In this document: positions 1-5,260 of the stretch, piece after piece
Layout: each line of letters begins with the position of its first letter
Numbering within the stretch: position 1 is the first letter of the stretch
Assembly (NCBI GenBank): GCA_002254895.1
Contig: NJDF01000048.1
Location: 1-6,900 of the forward strand
Origin: Thermoprotei archaeon ex4572_64
GTDB taxonomy: Archaea; Thermoproteota; Thermoprotei; Thermoproteales; Thermocladiaceae
Direction: 5' to 3'
Length of the DNA stretch: 6,900 bases
Program-made: the position numbers and the translations under genes
The notes under the pieces: generated by a model
Told to the model about the DNA's origin: nothing
Databases searched by the model: none
Seen by the model: only the letters and a program-made list of their open reading frames with translations

Positions 1-322
1 GTGTGCCATCTTTGACGCATACACAGTCATGAAGAGAAGACCAGTAGGTCATGGATATGTTGAAGCTGAAGTAGTAAATAATAACATTATTTCAAGTGTA
101 GGTCAAGTAATTAGAGGTCACGAATTTCATCACTCAAAAATAATAATCAAAGATAGCAGTGTTAAATATGCATATAAATTAAGAAGAGGATTTGGAATTG
201 TAGACAAGCTTGATGGTTTAATTAAACGTAACGTACTTGCACAATACCTACACGTACATCCAAGTACTTACAATTATGTTGAGAAGCTAGTCAATTACGT
301 AGTGAATAATAGATGCAATTAG
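1..322 (+). CDS. dsrN: C-terminal end of a CbiA-family amidotransferase, probably DsrN (partial)
   Basis: The reading frame is open from the left edge (first full codon at base 2) to the TAG at 320-322, so this is the last ~106 residues of a longer protein. What is seen: a GHGYVEAEV stretch, then IRGHEFHHS, then a terminal NVLAQYLHVHPS segment. These match the end of the class-I glutamine amidotransferase domain of cobyrinate a,c-diamide synthases; the His of the RGHEFH motif belongs to the glutaminase active site of that family. Known: CbiA homologues encoded in dsr loci are called DsrN and amidate siroheme to siroheme amide, the cofactor of DsrAB. Inference: because dsrAB follow directly, DsrN is preferred, but true cobalamin CbiA cannot be excluded without the N-terminal ATP-binding half. 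An ATG at base 29 lies inside the domain and is not a start. Confidence 0.8.
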   Translation, partial: CAIFDAYTVMKRRPVGHGYVEAEVVNNNIISSVGQVIRGHEFHHSKIIIKDSSVKYAYKLRRGFGIVDKLDGLIKRNVLAQYLHVHPSTYNYVEKLVNYVVNNRCN

Positions 323-332
323 TTACTTGAGG

Positions 333-345
333 ATTAAAGTTAAAT
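333..345 (+). promoter_or_regulatory. TATA-like promoter of the winged-helix gene
   Basis: The 44-bp gap after the amidotransferase stop contains attaaagttaaat, centred about 27 bp upstream of the ATG at 367. There is no Shine-Dalgarno sequence before that ATG. The spacing fits a leaderless archaeal transcript. The box is weak and AT-rich, so the call rests mainly on position. Confidence 0.4.
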
Positions 346-366
346 CAATAAGCGTATATTTACACT

Positions 367-837
367 ATGGACTTACTGCAACAATTAGTAAACTGCTGGA
401 ATGGCATTGTTGATAAACTTCTCGATGAGACAGAACTAACAATACTAAGAACATACATTAGAGGTGGAAGCATGTCACTGTACAGAATTTCTGAAATTAC
501 AAAGATAGCATTAAGTACAACATACAAAAAGGCTAAGAAGTTGATAAATCTTGGCTTAATTAGACAAGACGGCATACATACGTTTAGAATTACCGTAAAG
601 GGGTTAATTCAATGTCTTGCACAACAGTGTGATAATCCTGCATACGTAGTTAATAAGATTAGAATTGCATGGGGATTAAATGTGAAGTTTGAAGAAGTAT
701 GTTCATACCTCATAGTTCTTGCTCAAGGACTTAAAAGGTTAGGTATCTCCTTAAGTAAACTTCATAACGTGGAAAAGTTTAACGAAACTATTGAATATAT
801 AATTCTTCTTACTCTATACGGAAGAGTTGAGCACTAA
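367..837 (+). CDS. Winged-helix DNA-binding protein, candidate dsr regulator
   Basis: A 156-residue soluble protein. Residues ~22-82 read as a winged helix-turn-helix: helix ETELTILRTYI, helix LYRISEITKI, a recognition helix around residues 48-62 (ALSTTYKKAKKLINLG), then a wing with the beta-like stretch RQDGIHTFRITVKG. The remainder (83-156) is mostly helical and leucine/isoleucine-rich and may mediate dimerisation or sensing; I do not recognise it. It has four cysteines (10, 83, 88, 112) but no clear metal or Fe-S motif. It is about twice the length of DsrD, the small winged-helix protein of many sulfate reducers, so it is not called DsrD. It follows the amidotransferase gene by 44 bp, and its last 29 bases overlap the 3' end of dsrB on the other strand. 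Control of the dsr promoters is inferred from position only. Confidence 0.75.
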   Translation: MDLLQQLVNCWNGIVDKLLDETELTILRTYIRGGSMSLYRISEITKIALSTTYKKAKKLINLGLIRQDGIHTFRITVKGLIQCLAQQCDNPAYVVNKIRIAWGLNVKFEEVCSYLIVLAQGLKRLGISLSKLHNVEKFNETIEYIILLTLYGRVEH

Positions 838-1904
838 GTGCTGCCGTATCGTATGGCACTCTTGTACCGACATAACGCCTCATTTCATCTTTTCTCTTAA
901 GATACTCTGGTTGCCATCCAGACCTAGCCCATCCAGGCCAGTTGTCTAGTGGCTTTATGTGCTCCCAATACTTTGGTAGTCCTGTTAATTCAAAGAACTT
1001 GTCCCATCCAATTCTTGCAATCCAATCACCAAGTCTCTCACCTTTCTTAGCATTTGCAATCCAAGTATCAATGATTCTCTTAACTATTTTTACTAATGTT
1101 GGGAATCTGGGTAATTCTTGCACACGCCATGCATGTCATGCCTCTAATCTCTGCACCGATAGGTCTTCCTGTCTTGGGATCTTTAATCATTGTTATATCA
1201 CCTACTGGACAAGCATCAAGTAGTAATCTTGGTGGACATAGCACCTTAATTCTCCAACCCTCCATGTATGGTACAGATGCTGGGTAGCCAACAATGCCTA
1301 TATCAGCAGCATCGAAACCTCCACCGCATGCATTTGGACAAGCCGATACTTTTATGGTTAGTAGTGCTGGAAGTTCTTTCTGTGTATAATCTATTAAGGC
1401 ATCGCCAAGAGACTTCTCAATAGGTACTGCATCAATTACAGCTGTTGTACATGTTAAGAAGCATGAGCAGATCTTGATGTTTCTAAGTCTTGGACCCCAA
1501 CCACCAACTAAATAACCTCTATCTCTTAAAACCTTAGCGAGCTCTCTAGCCTTAGTCTCATCGTTACAGAGAATGATAGCGTTACCCATCTTAGATGCTT
1601 GAATCCAACCAATACCATACTGGTCGGCTAGGTTACAAAGTTCGTAAAGTGTTGCTGTGCTTGATCTTACGGGTAAGATCACTTTGACTAGATAGAGCTT
1701 CTCACCTGTCTCTGAAGTGACTTCAACAATTCCAGGATCTATGTATCTTCTCTTCCTCCACTTACCGTAATTTCTTAAACATATGTCTGGAATCCAGCTC
1801 TTAGCGGGAATGTATCTCCACATCTTTAATGGTTGATTTAGAGGGTGTAGAGGATGCTTTCTCAATTCTTCAAGAGATACTGACTCTAACCAAGTAAGTG
1901 ACAT
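809..1904 (-). pseudogene. dsrB: Dissimilatory sulfite reductase beta subunit DsrB, disrupted by an internal deletion/frameshift
   Basis: The beta subunit of DsrAB (cytoplasmic sulfite reduction to the sulfide level) is present in two frames. Part one (1904 down to ~1114) gives ~263 good residues: siroheme/[4Fe-4S] ligands C146 and C152 (C-x5-C) and C189 and C193 (C-x3-C), then ferredoxin-domain cysteines C232, C258 and C261. It then runs into about 11 nonsense residues and a stop. Part two, shifted one base, resumes at ELPRFPTLVKIVKRI (~1117) and runs to the TAA at 809-811 with the normal DsrB tail (ERLGDWIARIGWDKFFELTG). Aligned with DsrA in this window, the junction lacks about 45-50 residues, including the third Cys of the ferredoxin C-x2-C-x2-C. 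No other damage is visible, so this is either a very recent lesion or a sequence/assembly error. The ATG at 1904 lies 28 bp from a TATA-like box. The gene is divergent from dsrA. Confidence 0.88.
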
Positions 1905-1927
1905 GATTCTAGACTAGCATCTATGAG

Positions 1928-1936
1928 TATATAAGT
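1928..1936 (-). promoter_or_regulatory. TATA box of dsrB
   Basis: On the minus strand this reads acttatata, centred 28 bp upstream of the dsrB ATG at 1904, with a purine/T-rich flank before it. No Shine-Dalgarno sequence precedes the ATG, so a leaderless mRNA is expected. It forms one arm of the divergent dsrB/dsrA control region. Confidence 0.6.
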
Positions 1937-1966
1937 ACTTATTCCACATACAAAGTGTAGTAACTA

Positions 1967-1975
1967 CTTTTAAAG
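1967..1975 (+). promoter_or_regulatory. TATA box of dsrA, deciding the start codon
   Basis: The box cttttaaag is centred 27 bp before the ATG at 1998. Transcription would begin at or within a few bases of that ATG. The in-frame TTG at 1986 lies only ~15 bp from the box and would fall upstream of the mRNA, so ATG 1998 is the better start. The extended context gtaactacttttaaaga resembles the dsrC and dsrM promoters. Confidence 0.6.
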
Positions 1976-1997
1976 ACGTACTAAGTTGTATAAGTCA

Positions 1998-3374
1998 ATG
2001 TCTTGGAAAAGGAAGACAAGATTTGGCTATGAAACTGGTGAAATTCCGAGTCCTGAGGAGTTTTGGCCAGTAATTAAAGATCCTAAAGCTGCTGTTGCCA
2101 AAGCTAGAGAATACATTGAGGAGTATAAGAAGGGTCCTTGGCCTTCAGTTGTTAAGGAGATGGCAGAAAAGAGTAAGTACCCTGTTCTTGTATGGGCTTT
2201 AGGCTTAGTTGTCGGTAGATCTCCTGGAGTATTCTCAGGAATCTTAGGTAGAGTTATGCACATGACTATTGAGAAAATCTGTAGAGAAGGAGCTCCTGAA
2301 GATTATAAGAAGTGGGAAGAGATGGGTCTAGTCTATGCAGGTAAAGTCTACGAAGTTCACGAGAGAATACTCTCACCACCTGCAGGTTTCTGGAAAACAC
2401 CTCTACTAAGAGTCATGTGTGAACTCGTTGATAGGTTTGGATGGAGTTTAATGCAATTCCGTGGAGGTACAGGTGCATCACCAATCATTCACACAGACAT
2501 GAGTAGAGCTGAGAAGTTCATGATGGCTGTTAGATTAATGATGCCAACAGATGTTGGAGGTGTAGGTGACGTTCAGAGAATGTGGACGTGTTGTCCAGGA
2601 CCAGCAACATGTCCCTTCGCGTGCTATGACACAATACAGTGGTGGGAAGAGTGTGGTAAGAGATGGCCAGAGTGGCAAACTTATCCACAATTCCCATACA
2701 AGATCAAGTTTAAGTTCTCAGGATGCCCCATTGACTGCATTAAGGCAATTGTAGGCACGGACTACGCAGTAATTGGTAAATGGCTAGGTGCACCACAAAT
2801 TGATCAAGAAGAATTTAGAAGAATGGTCAAGTCAGGAGAAGTTGATGCAAAGGAAGTAGTAGAATCATGCCCAACAGGTGCACTTAGCTGGGATGCATCA
2901 ACATTAGAGCTGAAATGTGATCCAAGAAAGTGCGTGCAATGCATGAACTGCATAATTAGAGCCAATCCAGCAATACTTCCAGGAAGGGATAAAGGTGTAA
3001 TGATACTACTTGGAGGCACCATCAAGAGCTTCTTAGGCCCCAAGATGTGCTACACCTTAATACCCTTCATAAGAGTAACTCCAGAAAATGAGATGAAAGT
3101 TATTCGCTGGTTCCTTGACTTGATGGAAAAGATTGTCTACAAGTGGGCTGATGCAGCTAAGACAAGAGAGAGAGTTGGTGATTTAAGTGTAAGATTTACA
3201 TGGAGTAAGTTCTTAAGAGAAGTTGCTGAACTACCATATCCAGACCTCGTAACTAGAGAACCAGCACCAGGAGAAGCACCGTATCATGAGGAGAGTATAT
3301 CGTACGTCATGATACCTAAGGATCAGAAGTGGGCTTATTGGGAATTACTAAAGAAGACTGTTGAAAAGTGGTAA
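1998..3374 (+). CDS. dsrA: Dissimilatory sulfite reductase alpha subunit DsrA
   Basis: A 458-residue alpha subunit of the cytoplasmic DsrAB enzyme, which reduces sulfite with electrons delivered to siroheme-[4Fe-4S] and hands sulfur to DsrC. Seen: an N-terminal GPWPSVV motif (~46-52); a central sulfite reductase domain; siroheme-cluster ligands C199 and C205 (CPGPATC, C-x5-C) and C243 and C247 (GCPIDC, C-x3-C); and the DsrA hallmark CPFACYD at 205-211. An inserted ferredoxin domain has CPTGA (C291) and CVQCMNC (C312, C315, C318) to bind one [4Fe-4S]. The C-terminal arm ends near residue 458. The length is near that of other DsrA proteins and nothing is broken. The ATG at 1998 is chosen over the TTG at 1986 because of TATA spacing. 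It stands alone on its strand, with dsrB divergent and dsrC 167 bp downstream under its own promoter. Reductive archaeal-type DsrA is favoured, but direction (reduction versus oxidation) needs a tree. Confidence 0.96.
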   Translation: MSWKRKTRFGYETGEIPSPEEFWPVIKDPKAAVAKAREYIEEYKKGPWPSVVKEMAEKSKYPVLVWALGLVVGRSPGVFSGILGRVMHMTIEKICREGAPEDYKKWEEMGLVYAGKVYEVHERILSPPAGFWKTPLLRVMCELVDRFGWSLMQFRGGTGASPIIHTDMSRAEKFMMAVRLMMPTDVGGVGDVQRMWTCCPGPATCPFACYDTIQWWEECGKRWPEWQTYPQFPYKIKFKFSGCPIDCIKAIVGTDYAVIGKWLGAPQIDQEEFRRMVKSGEVDAKEVVESCPTGALSWDASTLELKCDPRKCVQCMNCIIRANPAILPGRDKGVMILLGGTIKSFLGPKMCYTLIPFIRVTPENEMKVIRWFLDLMEKIVYKWADAAKTRERVGDLSVRFTWSKFLREVAELPYPDLVTREPAPGEAPYHEESISYVMIPKDQKWAYWELLKKTVEKW

Positions 3375-3378
3375 TAAC

Positions 3379-3437
3379 TCTAACTCTTCTCAATCTCTCT
3401 TTCCAATCTTTCTGAAACTTTCCCCTCCCACTCAACA
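3379..3437 (+). terminator. Pyrimidine-rich termination region after dsrA
   Basis: Directly after the dsrA stop the plus strand is strongly C/T-rich (ctcttctcaatctctctttcc, then tttcccctccc). Crenarchaeal transcripts commonly end in U-rich or pyrimidine tracts without a hairpin. The tract separates dsrA from the dsrC promoter. Its limits are approximate. Confidence 0.5.
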
Positions 3438-3498
3438 CCATAGCATTCCATGCCTAAGCACTACTCGCTAAACTCTTTCCATCTAAAAGACACCGATA

Positions 3499-3515
3499 GT
3501 AAACCTTAAAAAGGA
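3499..3515 (+). promoter_or_regulatory. Promoter core of dsrC
   Basis: The sequence gtaaaccttaaaaagga contains a TATA-like cttaaaaa centred about 33 bp before the dsrC ATG at 3542, so the leader would be zero to a few bases. The core is nearly the same as the one before dsrM (gtaaaacttaaaagga). Confidence 0.6.
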
Positions 3516-3541
3516 GTTAAGCACTAAACATACTGATCACT

Positions 3542-3943
3542 ATGTCACTACCTCCACCACCATCACCAGAGTTTGAGTACGAGGTTGTTGAAGATCCAAG
3601 CCTCCCACCAGGCTGGAAGAAAATTAAGCTTAAGGCTCTCGGCAAGGAGCTTATTCTAGACGAGGACAACTTCCTACAGAATCCAGAAATTTGGGACGAA
3701 AAAGTTGCTGAATTCCTCTTCACAATGTTTGAGAAACCAGGAGAGAAAATGACAGATGACCACTGGAAGTGTGTTAGATACCTACACGAGTACTACGTAA
3801 CTTACGGTGTTTGCCCACCAATTAGACTATTCGTTAAGGAGACAGGCTTCGACTTAAAGAAGATTCACGAACTCTTCCCAAACGGTCCAGCTAAGGGTGC
3901 TTGCAAAGTAGCTGGAGCACCTAAACCAACAGGTTGCGTATAA
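3542..3943 (+). CDS. dsrC: DsrC sulfur-carrier protein
   Basis: A 133-residue cytoplasmic partner of DsrAB. In the known mechanism the penultimate-residue Cys (here C132) and a second Cys ten residues before it (C121) form a trisulfide with the sulfur from sulfite, which is then reduced by DsrK. Both are present in the C-terminal arm GPAKGACKVAG..PTGCV (115-133), so this is a true DsrC rather than a TusE-like protein lacking the first Cys. Other family signs: W51-D52 with the following helix, DDHWKCVRYLHEYY (72-85), and CPPIRLFVKETG (91-102). The first ~25 residues are an unusual proline-rich, acidic extension (PPPPSPEFEYEVVEDPSLPPGW). The gene is monocistronic by appearance, with its own promoter and a pyrimidine tract downstream. 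Codon choice is relatively C-rich at third positions, which suggests high expression. Confidence 0.97.
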   Translation: MSLPPPPSPEFEYEVVEDPSLPPGWKKIKLKALGKELILDEDNFLQNPEIWDEKVAEFLFTMFEKPGEKMTDDHWKCVRYLHEYYVTYGVCPPIRLFVKETGFDLKKIHELFPNGPAKGACKVAGAPKPTGCV

Positions 3944-3971
3944 TATAAAACGTCCCTTAAAATTAAGAAAA

Positions 3972-3994
3972 TCTATTCCTTCTTTTCCTCCCCA
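3972..3994 (+). terminator. Pyrimidine-rich terminator after dsrC
   Basis: The tract tctattccttcttttcctcc and the few bases after it form an almost pure C/T run starting 28 bp after the dsrC stop. It is typical in position and composition of crenarchaeal transcription termination. No hairpin is evident. Confidence 0.5.
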
Positions 3995-4076
3995 CTAAGT
4001 TAAGAGTGACTTCCCTAAAGAGTCTAGGTATGGAGTGTACTTAAAGGTTCAGAAATGTCTGTTATTACAATTCTTG

Positions 4077-4092
4077 GTAAAACTTAAAAGGA
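4077..4092 (+). promoter_or_regulatory. Promoter core of dsrMK
   Basis: The sequence gtaaaacttaaaagga has a TATA-like acttaaaag centred 26 bp before the dsrM ATG at 4112, which predicts a leaderless mRNA. It matches the dsrC promoter core with one substitution and one single-base length difference. A second, weaker box (acttaaagg, 4039-4047) lies ~40 bp further upstream. Confidence 0.6.
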
Positions 4093-4111
4093 CACATTAA
4101 GATTGTAATCT

Positions 4112-5251
4112 ATGCCTCTTCGAGGTTGGCACATGCTTGTAATAATCATTGTACTAGGTGGTATTGGTCTTGCAGCCTTCATGGGCGGCATGATGTACTA
4201 TGTTGAGAATGTTGTTCATGAGAAGTTTCTAGTATCTGAGATACATCTTGAAGAACCTGTACTTAAACATGCACCTTCATGGGCTGCTATACCTATATCT
4301 CTCTTCTATGTTGTACTTGCATATATAGCTGTTGCAGTGCTTGTGATTGGTCTTATTCTTAGAGTAGTACTATGGGGTGCTACACCTAAAGGTCCAGGAG
4401 GTCTCTACTGGGGTCTATACAGAATGACTGTACATCCATACGTTAGAAGTTGGTGGGATGCTGCTGGTATAATACTTGCAAGAATAATAACATTCTTCAC
4501 ACTACTAAAGTACAACTTCGGTACTCGTGCTATCGGTTTTTGGCTTAAACTTGCTCTCTTTCACTGGATGATTTGGCTTATCTTAATGTTTCACGCCAAC
4601 TCTACAGCTTTAGGTGCAGTTATTAGTTTAACTGAAGGATTTATTAAACTACCAATCACAATACCTGTATTCTACGGTCACGTACCTCATGACATTAAGT
4701 TAATCATGGGTGGTACTGCAGGTGCTATAGCACTTGCATGTGGTTTAGCCTTAATTGGTAGAAGATTCTGGATACCTAGAAGATTCAAAGTGAGAATATG
4801 CCCATCAATTGATGATTGGTTTGCAATTGCTTGGTTATGCTTAATTATCTTCTTTGGACTAACTGCAAAATTATTAACAACAGCACCACCATACACTGAA
4901 GCATCACTATATGCAGCCTTAGGAGTACCTGAAGAAACAGCTCACCACATAATTGAAGAGTATGGAAGTATTATGTATTATCTTGTTGGTTGTTGGTTTG
5001 CTGGATTAATTTCAGGAAAAGCAGATTTAGCAATTAATGCCATATACTCACTATTCTATTATGGTGCCAGTATTGGTCCTGCATTCATATTGATGACTAT
5101 TCACATAATGCTTGTACAGATATTCATGATATACTTCCCATGGGCAAAGATGATTCATCCAGCATCATTTCCATTCAATCCTGGACTATACGGAAAATTT
5201 GAAAACCCCGAACCAGCTATTAAAAAGTTAGAGGAAATTGTTCCAGCATAG
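4112..5251 (+). CDS. dsrM: DsrM, membrane cytochrome b-type subunit of DsrMK
   Basis: A 379-residue integral membrane protein of the NarI/DsrM type. It should bind heme b and take electrons from quinol for DsrK. Hydrophobic segments that look membrane-spanning lie at about 8-28, 58-84, 142-160, 197-215, 234-256 and 318-343, with 115-132 less certain. Histidines in or near helices that could ligate heme include H151 and H161 (FHWMIWLILMFHA), H331 and H349. Basic clusters such as RRFWIPRRFK (217-226) mark a likely cytoplasmic loop. The C-terminus (350-379) is soluble and charged. Assignment rests on this topology plus the directly following dsrK; the pair is separated by nine bases and is surely co-transcribed. 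No DsrJ, DsrO or DsrP genes follow, which fits the simpler DsrMK form known from some archaea and Gram-positive sulfate reducers. Confidence 0.92.
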   Translation: MPLRGWHMLVIIIVLGGIGLAAFMGGMMYYVENVVHEKFLVSEIHLEEPVLKHAPSWAAIPISLFYVVLAYIAVAVLVIGLILRVVLWGATPKGPGGLYWGLYRMTVHPYVRSWWDAAGIILARIITFFTLLKYNFGTRAIGFWLKLALFHWMIWLILMFHANSTALGAVISLTEGFIKLPITIPVFYGHVPHDIKLIMGGTAGAIALACGLALIGRRFWIPRRFKVRICPSIDDWFAIAWLCLIIFFGLTAKLLTTAPPYTEASLYAALGVPEETAHHIIEEYGSIMYYLVGCWFAGLISGKADLAINAIYSLFYYGASIGPAFILMTIHIMLVQIFMIYFPWAKMIHPASFPFNPGLYGKFENPEPAIKKLEEIVPA

Positions 5252-5256
5252 GGGGT
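5251..5256 (+). promoter_or_regulatory. Shine-Dalgarno site of dsrK
   Basis: The run gggggt begins on the last base of the dsrM stop codon and lies four bases before the dsrK ATG. It can pair with the CCUCC end of archaeal 16S rRNA. It is the only clear ribosome-binding site in the window, as expected for the only internal operon gene. Confidence 0.65.
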
Positions 5257-5260
5257 AGTC

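Noticed and set aside
1080..1123. Programmed ribosomal frameshift joining the two dsrB frames
   Set aside because: A +1 shift at the gca/aga codons would join the frames but could not restore the ~45-50 missing residues or the lost cluster Cys, and no slippery run or pause structure is visible.
942..1287. Plus-strand open frames antisense to dsrB
   Set aside because: They are shadows of the dsrB coding strand, show no family resemblance and have no promoter or ribosome-binding site.
1934..1939. AGTACT palindrome in the dsrA/dsrB intergenic region as an operator
   Set aside because: Six bases is too short to stand out in AT-rich DNA, and I found no matching copy at the other promoters.
1986..1997. 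TTG start for dsrA, four codons upstream of the ATG
   Set aside because: It lies only ~15 bp from the TATA-like box and so would precede the transcription start; ATG 1998 has the expected 27-bp spacing.
3375..3541. Possible small gene or RNA between dsrA and dsrC
   Set aside because: The gap is pyrimidine-rich terminator-like sequence followed by a promoter; no open frame of note and no convincing stem-loop seen by eye.
4055..4087. Ten-codon mini-ORF (ATG to TAA) upstream of dsrM, possible leader peptide
   Set aside because: It ends inside the dsrM TATA-like element, so it would not be on the predicted dsrM mRNA; it has no coding features.
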